This document shows, in pieces, positions 41,733-52,800 of a stretch of DNA of 64,000 bases. Where the stretch lies: the NCBI GenBank assembly GCA_001600555.1, contig BCKH01000004.1, forward strand, positions 4,156,083-4,220,082, in the 5' to 3' direction. This stretch comes from Albophoma yamanashiensis. Lineage: Eukaryota; Ascomycota; Sordariomycetes; Hypocreales; Ophiocordycipitaceae. The notes beneath the pieces were generated by a model. That model had not been told where the DNA came from. It searched no databases and saw only the letters and a list, made by a program, of their open reading frames with translations. The position numbers and the translations under genes were made by a program. Numbering within the stretch: the stretch's first letter is position 1; each line of letters begins with the position of its first letter.

Positions 41733-43664
41733 GGGCTATGAGGCGAAGCGCACCCTGGGTGCTCACCGTTGGGCCGCGAGCCGTCGTCTGCCAGCCGTTG
41801 GAGGTAGACTTTGCCTCGAGGGTATCATTTGTAAAAGCGGGAATATCTGGGGTTTTTTGCCTTACTAGGAAGGGGAGAAGTATTAGCTATGGGAGCCAGG
41901 CGAACTTCCCGTTGCTCCATAACATTCAATTCAATGCATTCCTCTGACGCTCTTACGAACTTGCATCTCAATCCCTCTCTGCGGTCCAATCTTCTTTCGA
42001 CGGAAAGCTTGAAGTTTTGAGACCTGATGTTGCAGATTTCTTTCTTGCATAGACCAGGCCGTAAAGCTGGTCGACTATTGTACCAGACATTTGTAGAAGC
42101 ACAATGCCGACACTGAAGAGCCTATACAACTCCCTTGGCATTTTATTCATCATCTCATGCAGCTACCTGAGCAAATAATGAATGAACATGAATTGCGATC
42201 ATCAAGACTAATCATGTCAACAGATGTTCGCAGGCTGAGGCGTATCGATGAGGGGTCTCGAATGTTAGGAGAGTAGGTCAATGTGGCTACAATTGAGGAG
42301 ACGGGTGTGCATCAGACATTCAGCCAAATCTCGCAAAGTTCACCGCCTTTGTGAAGTCAACCCCGCATTATTAATGGACTTGCTAAGGAGCTTGCTCGAC
42401 GAAGATTGCTCCTAAGCTTACAGTTTCGGCTCGACGCGATGGTCGTAGCGCTTACTCGTGTGACAACGCGCACAAAAGCATTTGATATGTGCCCAAAAGG
42501 ATACGTGAACAGAAGCGGGTCTAACCACCGTCGGAAGTTCGGAGCTTGGAAGGATCAGCTGAGCTGCGCGGTGAGATGAAACCACCTGCTTTTCATTATG
42601 GGTTCGAGAACCTGCTGCTTAAAGCATTGCGCCAGTTTGTGACTATCATATATCTATACGGCTTAATGACCAGGCGGGTGCCTCCAATCCGAACATGGGC
42701 ACCCTGAGGGTTCTTGTTAGTCTCAGAGAACATCGATGGTATGTCTTGCGCAAATGTCATCGGCACAGGGCCCCGGATCGAGACCAAAATGTCGGTTCGT
42801 CTTTTCCGCTGCGGGGCTTCATCTTATCTTTGAAGGAGCGGTCCTTTTGTAATCCCAACTAGCGCGTAGAATGCCCGTGGGAAATAGCCCGCGGGCGGCC
42901 CACGGGCTAGCTGCACTTCCCCATGGGCCATACCATGCTCTACCCGTGGGCCTCCACTTCCTGCCCGTAAACTCCCATGTGTGTTTTTGGTTGGTGCCCA
43001 AGAAAGGCGATCTTTCAAACAAGCGCTAGTTAAAAATGAAAGGGAAGTACTTCTGAAAGATTCCAAATTACTACGGTGTCTATATTTACTTAATCCTTAA
43101 CATCTATGACTGCTTACTTTCAAAATACATCCTATAAATTTAAGCAGTCTAACCCTAACGTCAACCAGCTTTGTCCCCAGTGCACTTTGAAACAACATCC
43201 TTGTCAGGTTTTTATCTTGGGGAATTAGAATGGGTCACCTCCGCAAGTGTGAGTGATTGGCACGTTGCGGCAGCCGGCACACGTCGCAAGCACTACAATG
43301 TGCCATTTTCTTCAAAGGAGCCGGGAGGATCAGGGCCGCTCTGCAAGCAACATGCTGATTGGCCCTCAAGCGCACCTGACATGTAAGCAGCCCAGACGTC
43401 AAGTATTACCTGTAAGGTCCAAGACATAGGAGCTGGATTAGCCGGCATGCATATGCAGTGAAAGCCCAGGGTCTTTAACTCGCTGTACTCTACCCCATCG
43501 TGCCGTCTCACGATGCGATGATCCGATGCGATGATTGAAGCAGGATCCAGTTCGGCATGTTATCTTTACCGAGGCCCCTCGCGCGGGGCCCTCATGCTTT
43601 CTGCCGGCCGTGATATCATACTGAAGACACTGGCTGATCTACAGTATTGCCCCTCGGCGTAGCG
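41733..43664. other. AT-rich intergenic region with GC-rich repeat block
   Basis: Nearly 2 kb without a supported gene. A GC-rich block of GCCC/GGGC words lies at 42871-42975 and is annotated separately. A 63-codon minus-strand frame at 42596-42787 has no recognisable motif. The right end is the promoter of the Zn2Cys6 regulator. Confidence 0.4.
42871..42975. repeat. GC-rich block with inverted GCCCGTGGG/CCCACGGGC arms
   Basis: GCCCGTGGG (42873-42881) and CCCACGGGC (42899-42907) are perfect 9-bp inverted arms around a 17-bp loop that itself contains the palindrome GCCCGCGGGC (42887-42896). Further CCCATGGG/CCCGTGGG words follow to about 42952. The block stands out from the AT-rich flanks. 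Confidence 0.7.
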
Positions 43665-44997
43665 ATGTTCGGCACTTGGAAACTTGATCCTCGACGCGAG
43701 GGGCAAATAATTCGTCAGAGGTTTGAACCAGCAAACACTGTCAACTCATCACCGCAGCAAGCCTGCAGTGGCTGTCGAGCAAAGAAGGTATGAAGCTTCG
43801 TGGTGTCCCTATTCGCGCATTTCCTATCCCATTCGAAACTATAAATTGCCAGGCCAGTGTTAACATGATATAACACAGCTCAAGTGCAGTGGTGAAAGGT
43901 CGGGCTGTAGTCGCTGCAAAGCTCTGGACTCACCCTGTCAGTACACGAAACCTGGCGAAGGGGTCAGGAAACAACGGAATGGCCAGAAAACACAGAGGAA
44001 ACATTCGCTCTCCGCTGACGGCATCAATAATAACGGCAATGTGTACCGTGGTGGACAGTGCGGCAAAGAATCCCAAACCCGGTCGCCGGCTGCACCTAAA
44101 CAATCCAGCCCAACAGGAGATGAGCGCACCGAAGAATCCGTTCAAGAGGCGCAAGAGTCCAGACTCACCAGATCCGTAGAGGTAAATTGGCCAATGTCGG
44201 TGGGCTTGGAGACGCAGCAACTGTTGGACGAGCTGCTTACGCCGGATATCTATTTTGATCATCCACCTTTGCTTTGGCCAGGAATTCAGCCAGCTATAGA
44301 AAGCACGAGTATGTGCGCTGCAGACACAAAAGTCAGCCATGTCGAGGCGGACCAGATTTCTCCCGAGACCATCATATCCTCTCCATCAACTACAGAACTA
44401 CCAGTTCAGAACTTCAACGTGCTGCCCGCACAGTCAAATGGTAGCTTAAAAGCGGGCTCACCAATCGGACGGTGCTCTGATCCCAGGAGCTTGACAAGTC
44501 TCTGTGGGGCTCAATGTTACTGCTTGTCTCGCATCGCCGTCCTTTTAGACGAGTTTGAGTCTCCGAGCAACGACAGCCAGATGCCGGATATGGGACTGGC
44601 GTCACTCAAGGAAGCCGGTCGTCACGCAGCGGCTATGATCGATTGTGCGGCTTGCACGACCAAGCTGGAGAATATGACATTGTTTACATTGCTGTTTTTG
44701 CGACTGGCCCATTTCTTCGAACTCATCATCGTCATGATCCGGCCACCAGTCGGCCCTCATGTGGTAGAGGCATCGCTCTGCGTACGAGACGCATTTGTAG
44801 GTGAGTATGAGATTGAGACGGCCAGCGAGTGGAATGCGGTTCTACGCACTCTGGCGCTATTGCAGGCCCATCGGCTCCAGGACTTAGCAGTACGAATCCG
44901 AAATGTGGCAATCGTTCTTCACCACGAATCGCTGCTTCGACGGGTATCAATAGCCCAGGATAAACTAGCTAGCATTCGAGCCAGGCTACAGAGCTAG
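43665..44997 (+). CDS. Zn2Cys6 transcription factor with AflR-like regulatory domain
   Basis: Two exons (43665..43787 and 43879..44997, 91-bp intron, phase 0) encode 413 aa. The binuclear zinc cluster is formed across the splice junction: CSGCRAKK in exon 1, LKCSGERSGCSRC and SPCQY in exon 2, with the C-x2-C-x6-C-x6-C-x2-C-x6-C spacing. A basic linker follows. The C-terminal region, starting around CGAQCYCLSRIAVLLDEFE and continuing with repeated Cys and helical segments, resembles the AflR-type regulatory domain found in regulators of polyketide clusters. No biosynthetic gene lies nearby; the neighbours are small secreted proteins and unknowns. It is nuclear by inference. The gene is moderately AT-rich compared with the housekeeping genes. 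Confidence 0.85.
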
Positions 44998-45878
44998 AAT
45001 ACTAGTATCAGAGTTAGTCTGTATCTAGCTTTACTGTAAATAATAATAGCGGGACTCTCAAAAGCTGATCAGTGGGTATATATCATGCAGCGTTAGGCAC
45101 TTCAGGCTGCCAGCGTGGCGGCGGTTCTTGCAGGTGCTCCTGATATGGAAACGCGACAATCCTAGGTTTGGGCAACGCGCATGGTCGAAAGGTTTCATTT
45201 GGATCAGTGCGCCGAACTGTACTGACCATGCTTTAATCGGAATGGCTTGTGCGCCGTGAGTGTCATGACGTGCTGTCATTTAGGACAAGGCGCCGGGGCA
45301 CATCGGAATGTCATACCTCTGAAATATGAATGGGGCGCACCAGCCCCTAAATTGAGAAGCACCTGCCTCCTTACCAATGCCGGGATGAGCAGTGCTGTTC
45401 ACTTTGTTGTACTTTGGTTGGAGAGGTAAAGGCATCAAGCAAAGCACGCGAGATCCAATATTTAAATTCGCACGACATCGTGGCGTCCGAGCGCGCGGGC
45501 CGGCCCGGGTCCCGCAGTTGTGGAATCTTTATTTCAATCGGAAGTGAAGTTCGGAAACACCTAAAAGGATCCTAGTACGCGTTGTTTTCTACATGTACAC
45601 GACATAGCCATCACATCAGAGGCAATGGCGTTGGCCGTCTGGCAGCCGGGCCAATAAGGGATCCAATCCATACTCGGGCAAAGTAGTGTGGGCGACGAAG
45701 AAGACTAACAGCAAATCTCAAAAATGACAAGGAAAAAGTAACCGACGTCACCCTTACGGACGAAATTGCCACTCTTCAATGTTTGGTTGGTATGAATTTA
45801 ACAAATGTTAAATATATGTGCCAGCATCCAGCAAGCATCTATCACCTCGCGCCCTAAGGTGCCAAAGGTTCTCTAGCT
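44998..45878. other. AT-rich intergenic region between convergent genes
   Basis: No gene is seen. A GC-rich box at 45500-45580 shares ordered words with 37950-38060. TACATGTA is at 45590-45597. Confidence 0.4.
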
Positions 45879-46250
45879 TCAATGACCGCGCCGTTTGCGA
45901 TGTTCATCCCTCGACCCCCGCGACTCGTAACGCTTGCCGCATTTGGGGCATTGATGAGCCTGGCGGGAACCAGAGCTCGCTCGCAAGCTTGTGGAAAAAT
46001 ATGGCCGAATGGAACGAGTTTCTTTCGTTGACTCTGGAAGAGAGCCATGATTCGCCTCGATCGCAGCCAAATATCGATGCGCTGTCACTGAGTCCATGGA
46101 GACTGGTGGTCCGAGTACCTCTAATAGAAAGGGCCAGAAGTCAACACTTGAAGTTCAACCGTAGAGGTAAAACTCACTCATAAACTCTGGGTCGCTCGGC
46201 TGTTGTTTTGTCCAATCAGAGATGGCCTGCAATTCCTCGATAGTCGTCAT
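45879..46250 (-). CDS. Small C2H2 zinc-finger protein
   Basis: Two exons (46250..46178 and 46120..45879, 57-bp intron, GTGAGT..ATTAG) encode 104 aa. Exon 1 gives the helical TTIEELQAISDWTKQQ N-terminus. Exon 2 ends with a single C2H2 finger, CPKCGKRYESRGSRDEHRKR, followed by the last His and the stop codon (C-x2-C-x12-H-x5-H). Loss of either exon would leave no good start codon, so the spliced model is preferred. A lone finger at the very C-terminus is unusual, so the gene may be a shortened copy of a longer zinc-finger protein. It is convergent with the AflR-like gene. Confidence 0.55.
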
Positions 46251-46980
46251 GGTGCCTTTGAAAGTTGTAAAGCGGTGAAAGCAGATTTGAGCTTTTAGTG
46301 TGCGAATAAAGAAATGAGATTTAATCAGAGCAAGTGCAGGGAGCCCGCATTAATAAGAGCGCGAACTGCACGGAGACTTCATTTACCTTCAGATTCCGTA
46401 CACGCCATGGAGATGGCGCAGCAAGGCGCCCAAAATTGGGCGGGCTCTTAATATTGTACCCACTCGAGGGATTGCCAATCGCCAGTCCGAAGGAAGCGCG
46501 CGGTACAGGTGTGCATGATGCGGCCTGTCAGTGTAACCTCATCTTGCCAACAAGCGCGAGAAGTTTCAGTCTCGCAAGCCCGGCTCGAATCATCTAAGCG
46601 CAGAAAAGGTCCCATATGGCCCTGCCGACCGTGAGGCACAAGTCGTCGCGGCCGCTGGTCTCTTCCAATACTCTCAAATGGCGTAATGCTGTGACCCGAC
46701 CCATGAACGACTGGTTTTGCTGTAGCATTGCATGAAGACTGCTACCAACAAAAGACTCCTGGCGCCAATTCCACAATATGTTGTTGGCCGTGACGCCGAA
46801 CACAGGCAATTTCGTGGTGGACGTGTTTAAGTGACTGGCAGATAAATATGCTGTAAATTCTCTCTTTGCTCAATCTTGAGTACATTCAAGAGCAATTACT
46901 AGTTCACTCTTTCTTCGTTGTCTTGTTCGCTTGCAAAGTTAACACAAGTCCCGCCACCCGTCGTCGATACATTTCTCATC
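46251..46980. other. AT-rich intergenic region (divergent promoters)
   Basis: It lies between the divergently oriented C2H2 gene and the 46981 gene. Only short unsupported open frames are present. Confidence 0.4.
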
Positions 46981-48041
46981 ATGGCAGCTACGACCCAATC
47001 CAGACCTGATTGCGTCTCGGTAGCTAACCAGACCTTCGCGGATGTGTTCAACAACGGCCCGTACACATCTCTCAAGATGGTTGAGTACCTCATTGTCAAA
47101 TGCAGAGCGTCATACGTTGACTACGTCACGAACCCCAAGATTCTTGAACGGGTCTCGCCTAAAGATATCGCGCAGGACAGCATGAATCATGGTCTTTTCT
47201 ACACCTGGGGCTCCCGTACAGGACGATGCACATCCTTTGCACTTAAGGTCGTAGCGGAGTTGGAGAGGATGTATCCAGGCTACTTCGAGTTCATGTTCTA
47301 CGATCTCAAAGGTCATCGTGTCGCCCGCTGCTGCAGGACTGGGATTCTCATTGACTCTAGCTCCTATCCTGGCGCCTTCCAATTGCAGAAGGATAACTGG
47401 ATTAGGGTTGAAGAAATGGACGCGAGCTGGAAGTGGGTAAATGGTAAATCAAAGTTTGAGAGAATTGAAGAACGAAAAGGTGAAAAGGTAAGAATGGGCT
47501 TGAACGCTCGCTCTGAGGTTGGCATACTAACTGGGCATGCGACGCAGATAACCATAACGAAAATTTCGACGGAGACCATATCTCCCCTTCACGCTATGAG
47601 CCTATGCCTGACAGATGTTGCGGCTAAGAAGGCAGCTCTCACTTTGTTTCGGTAAGACTACGCTCGCTTTGAGGCATAGATTCCCAAACTTGCATGGAAT
47701 TTGTCTAGATTCACTAACAAGTGAGTCCCATTGTCAGATCATATGAGAATGGGCACACAAGCTATTACGGCTTAATTTCCTGGAACTTCAAGAAAAAGTG
47801 CCTAGAGATGAACCAGAAGAGTGGCCCTCGCAAGATCGAGAAGTTTCTTGTGGTTTGGGGACAACGCGGAAACGAATCTGACAACACCGAATGCCTTTAC
47901 ACTGTGAACTTTTTCGTGAAGAATTACGGAGGACCACTAGGAGTGGAACAGTGGCAGGCTGATGGAATTGAGCGTATTCATTTAGGAATTTGGGCAGCCG
48001 CAAACAATGCCTGGGGGTTTCCTGTTCTCCGTGCGATGTAG
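46981..48041 (+). CDS. Unrecognised protein with possible Cys-His-Asp triad
   Basis: Two exons (46981..47651 and 47738..48041, 86-bp intron with a CACTAAC branch point) encode 324 aa. The first half contains TGRCTSFALKVVAELE, then FEFMFYDLKGHRVARCC, then TGILIDSSSYPGAF. A Cys at the start of a helix, a His in the next strand and an Asp in the strand after that are the order seen in papain-like, transglutaminase and NlpC/P60 folds. The second exon has LISWNFKKKCLEM and a Trp/Asn-rich end. There is no signal peptide or membrane segment. I do not recognise a named family. Enzymatic function is only a hypothesis from residue order. Confidence 0.65.
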
Positions 48042-48212
48042 GGAGGCGAGCCACCAACTCATAGCGGATAACATGAAAATTTAATGACAGCATTCATTGG
48101 ATCCTATCATTGAAGATTAACAAGCGGAGTAAATCGAAGGTCTTGAGGCTCTAACAACACGTAACATGAAGCTGCTACTGACGATTGACCGTTGTAAAGT
48201 GCCATGGACGAG

Positions 48213-48973
48213 CTACTCTTCACATGATTTATTTTCTCGTAAGGTTTTCAAATTGTCATTCTGTCGCAAAGATGACCCATCCTCATTCTCAGAGTCGCTC
48301 TCATTCATCGCTTGATAGTGTTCTTCTAAAAATTCCATTGCCTCATGAGGCGGGATGCCTGGTCCAGGCGGGCCCAAACGTCCTGTCCCAAGGTTAGCTA
48401 CCTCGGAGGATTCGTTGAACAGCCACCAGATTGGCAGCCGGGACATAGACACTCACTCATCCAGGGATATATGGCTGCAAGTTCATCCCAAGACATTGCC
48501 TCGGACTCCATCTTGACAAACTTCATCGCTTGCCTAGAAATTTCCAGAAGGGAATCGCCGTCACCGATGCTATCCCTAAACATCTGCATGTATATGCTCC
48601 CCTGTCCAATTGGGTCCTGAGACTTGGCTTGCCCTATGTCCTTGCTGCTTGATGGCGATGTAGAACTCTCGGGGCAGGGGTTCGAACTCGAATGTCCAAG
48701 CATCATTTCCAGCTCCTCGTCCACGACGTCATCCGCGTCCCTTACTTCGCCGGATCTCAGGGCATCTGTACTTGCACTTTCGTCCATCGGTTTATCCATT
48801 CCCAGGCTGTCGGTGGGGTCATTCTTGTTCATTGTTTTTCCCGGTCCCTGGCTGTCTGGGCCGCTCTTGTCATCCGTCGCTCTGCTCTTTGCCAAACTGC
48901 CTTCGGTGTTCTTACCCTCCACCTCTCTCCATTGCCCTTCGCGTCGTGGTTCATCGTCAGTCTTGCCATCCAT
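48213..48973 (-). CDS. Acidic, mostly disordered hypothetical protein
   Basis: Two exons (48973..48457 and 48382..48213, 74-bp intron, GTGAGT..GACAG with a GCTAAC branch point) encode 228 aa. The first 120 residues are rich in Asp, Ser, Lys and Gly, with a loosely repeated DSLGMDKPMDES-like element. A possible ordered helix lies at about 130-172 (IYMQMFRDSIGDGDSLLEIS, then MKFVKMESEAMSWDELAAIYPWM). The tail, PPHEAMEFLEEHYQAMNES, is acidic. No family is recognised and there is no signal peptide. It is convergent with the 46981 gene, with 171 bp between the stops. Confidence 0.55.
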
Positions 48974-49861
48974 TGTCAGTCGTCGTCGGTAGGAGAGCCG
49001 GTATGCGTATCAGATACAACGAGCGACTCGGGGAGGAGTGTCGGAATAACAGGTGGCGTCTGCGCCGCACGTCTTGATTACAGAGAGCCTTTTCAGGGAA
49101 TTATAATCAAGAGTACCGGATGGGGTCAAAGTTCGCGCCAATGCAGAGACAGAGGCGGGGAAGTTGGAAGGAAGACAGGGCATCAGCACGAACGGAGTCC
49201 TGCCGCAAGGAGGCAGCAACGGGAAGTGGGGTCTCGGTCGGCAAGAGGTCACATGGCTTACAGGCAAGGCAGACATACATGGGGATAGACAGAGGAGCCG
49301 CCTGGATTTTCAGCGACGGTAGAGTGCAGCAGGCAGGCCCAGGGCATAGACTTGGGATTTTGAATGGGACACGAAAGCTAAGGTAGGTATGGAGTAGTGT
49401 GGTCTTGGAACGTCGAAATAGCGGCCAATCGTGATGTATATTGCCGGAATCCGGCACACGAACGTTGGTGGGTTCGCACGTGGCTTAATTCCCAGAGCCG
49501 CAACAATATATATAAACAATCAAGCAATTGTCCAGTACCTATGTAGGTAGACATCGCGGGCGGCATCCTACCGTTCTTTCGTCCCAGCGGTGAGAAGCAG
49601 CAATGCAGGGGCTGAGGTGATCGATGCTCGCAGACCAGGCGGGTATCTCGAGGCTCCCCACAGTGCTGCTTAGCGCGCCAGTGTCGGCGCACGGCAGTGG
49701 GTTGATCCGCCGCGGCAGAAGCTACAAGCTCCAGCCATCATTTGATCGCGACCACAACCTACCTACATAGCCTCGCGCATCCCCCCCGGCGCAAAAGCTT
49801 CCAAGCGAGTGTCGCGGCACCAATTCGACACGACGGGTGGGGGAATAATGACCTTGCAAGC
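48974..49861. promoter_or_regulatory. Intergenic region upstream of CFT1
   Basis: This holds the divergent promoters of the acidic hypothetical gene and CFT1. The CFT1 frame stays open upstream to 49742, but the family starts at the MQ(C/V)YTEL motif, so that extension is treated as leader. TAGGTAGG/CCTACCTA words occur at 49383-49390 and 49758-49767. Confidence 0.45.
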
Positions 49862-52800
49862 ATGCAGGTATACACCGAGCTCGCGGCTCCCTCTGCCGTC
49901 TCCCACTGCCTGAGCCTGCCCCTCACGTCGGCTTCGGCCAGCAACCTCGTTGTCGCAAAGGGCTCGCTGCTGCAGGTCTTCGCGACCAAGGCCATCTCCG
50001 CCGAGCTCGACCCCCAGCGCCAGCAGGAGGAGTCCTCCAAAGTCGAGGCGCAGTTTGACCGCCGCATCATCGACGACGATGGCCTCGAATCGTCCTTTCT
50101 CGGCGGCGAGACGATGCTCGTGCGCACCGACCGAACATCCAATACCAAGCTTGTGCTCGTCGCGGAGATTCCCCTGGCAGGCACCGTCATAGGACTTGCT
50201 AGGATCAAGGCCAAGAGCACGGCGTCCGGCGGCGACGCCCTGCTGCTGGCCTACAAGGCCGCCAAGATGTGCTTGACCGAGTGGGATCCCCAGAGAAACA
50301 CGCTCGAGACGACGTCGATCCACTACTACGAGAAGGATGAGCTGCAAGGCGCGCCCTGGGAATCATCCGTCGGGGAATACGTCAACTTCCTCGAGGCCGA
50401 TCCAGGGAGCAGATGTGCCGCTTTGAAGTTCGGCACCAGGAATCTCGCCATTCTCCCCTTTTTGCAAGCCGAAGAGGATTTGGAGATGGATGACTGGGAC
50501 GAGGATCTGGATGGACCCCGGCCCAACAAGGAACGAGCTCTGACCAATGGAGAGGTCAGCAAGCAAGAAGTTGCATACACGCCGTCGTTCGTCTTGCGTC
50601 TGCCCCTGTTGGATCCCACCCTGCTGCATCCAGTACATCTTGCCTTCTTGCATGAATACCGGGAGCCGACGTTTGGAGTCCTCTCTTCCAGCCAGGCGCC
50701 GTCTCCCGCCCTTGGCCGCAGGGACCATCTCTCGTACAAGGTCTTCACGCTGGACCTGAAACAAAGAGCCTCGACTACCATTCTCTCCGTGACGGGGCTG
50801 CCGCAGGATCTTTTCAAGGTCGTGGCATTGCCGGCCCCCATGGGCGGCGCGCTGCTGGTGGGGCAGAACGAGCTGATCCATATCGACCAGTCCGGGAAGC
50901 CAAACGGGGTGGCGGTCAATGACATGGCCAAGCAAATGACTTCATTCAGCCTTGGGGACCAGTCGAATTTAAACTTGCGCCTCGAGGGCAGTGCAGTCGA
51001 GCTCCTCGACGCCGAAAATGGCGAGCTTCTACTAGTTCTTAATGACGGTCGGCTCGGCACCATCTGCTTCAAGATTGACGGTCGCACGGTGTCCGGGATC
51101 AGCGTCAAGCTAGTGTCTCTGGAACACGGCGGCAATCTGATCAAGAGTAGGGTGTCATGCACCTCACGACTGGACAAGCATTCGTTCTTTCTGGGGAGCG
51201 AGACGCAGGATTCGGTCGTGCTAGGGTGGTCAAGGAAGCAGAGCCAAGAAAAGCGGAAGAAGTCGCGCCTCCTGGACCCTGATTTGGGGTTGGATGTGGA
51301 TGACTTGGATTTGGACGACGACGATGATGATGAAGCCGATGATTTATACGGCAACGACACAGAGACGGCCAAGCAAACACAGACCACCAACGGGACGACA
51401 AAGGCGGGAGAGCTCACCTTCAGAGTTCAAGATGCTCTGCTAAGTATCGCCCCGATATTGGACTTTACGTCCGGCAGTCCTGCGTTCCTCCCCGGCAGCG
51501 AGGAGGAATCTTTGGCTAAGGGTGTGTCGGCTGAGCTGCAGCTCGCCTGTGCCGTTGGTCAGGGCCGCGCAGGCTCAATCGCAATTCTGAACCGACAGAT
51601 CCAGCCAAAGACTGTGGGCCGCTTTGAATTTCCAGAGGCAAGGGGCTTCTGGACCATGTGCGTCAAGAAGCCACTGCCAAAGTCCTTGGGTGTTAGCGCC
51701 GCTGTGGGGGAAGACTACGACACGCCGGGCCAGTACGACAAATACATGATCGTTGCCAAAGTCGACCTGGACGGGTACGAGACCTCGGACGTGTACGCCC
51801 TGACAGCAGCTGGATTCGAGACTTTGAAAGAAACGGAGTTTGAGCCCGCTGCCGGCTTCACGGTGGAAGCCGGCACGATGGGGAAGCAGATGCGGATTAT
51901 CCAAGTCCTCAAGTCAGAGGTCCGATGCTATGACGGAGGTGAGTGCCCTGCACATGGTTTATTGGTGGTGTTTGTTGCTTACGATTTTCCAGACCTGGGA
52001 CTGGCACAAATATTGCCCATGCTTGACGAAGATACCGGTGCTGAGCCGAGAGTGTTGAGCGCGAGCATAGTAGATCCGTACTTGCTACTGATTCGCGATG
52101 ACGGCAGTGTGTTTATCGCGCAGATTGACAGCAACAACGAGCTTGAGGAAATGGAAAAGACCGGCAACACCATGCAGTCCACGAAATGGGTGGCTGGGTC
52201 CCTGTACAACGACAGACAAGGTGTCTTTCGAGCCTCTCTTGGCGACAAGGGTCAGGACGTTGGAGATAAGATCATGATGTTCTTGCTCAGCTCCACAGGG
52301 GCTTTACATGTGAGTGCTGACAGCGGATCAGAACGGGGCCGGATGCTAACGAGGCCAGATTTATGAGCTACCCAACCTGTCCGAAGCTGTCTTTGTGGCA
52401 GAGTGCCTCACGTCCATTCCTCCGTTCCTGTCAGCCGACTACACTGCTCGAAGAGGGGCAAGCCGTGAGAGTGTCGCAGAAATTTTGGTGGCCGACCTCG
52501 GCGATGCCGTTTCGCAAACCCCGTTCCTTATTGTGAGTGCCCAGAGGGGAGTGGCTTTTTTTGCGCGCTCATTAACATTCTTAGGTGCGCCACTCGTCTG
52601 ACGACCTGTCCTTGTATGAGCCAGTCCGATACCAAGCAGACGAAGCCGCGACAACGTTGTCAGCAACACTGCTCTTCAAGAAATCGGCAAACGCTGCCTT
52701 AGCAAGAGCACCCGAGGACACCTCAGAGGACGAAACGGCCGAGCCGCCACGTTTCGTCCCCCTGAGGCCTTGCGCCAACGTCGGCGGTTACAGCACCGTC

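Noticed and set aside
42596..42787. A 63-codon minus-strand frame considered as an enzyme fragment
   Set aside because: No family motif could be placed with confidence.
43665..48041. A secondary-metabolite cluster around the AflR-like regulator
   Set aside because: No polyketide synthase, peptide synthetase, terpene cyclase, P450 or transporter is encoded within reach in the window.
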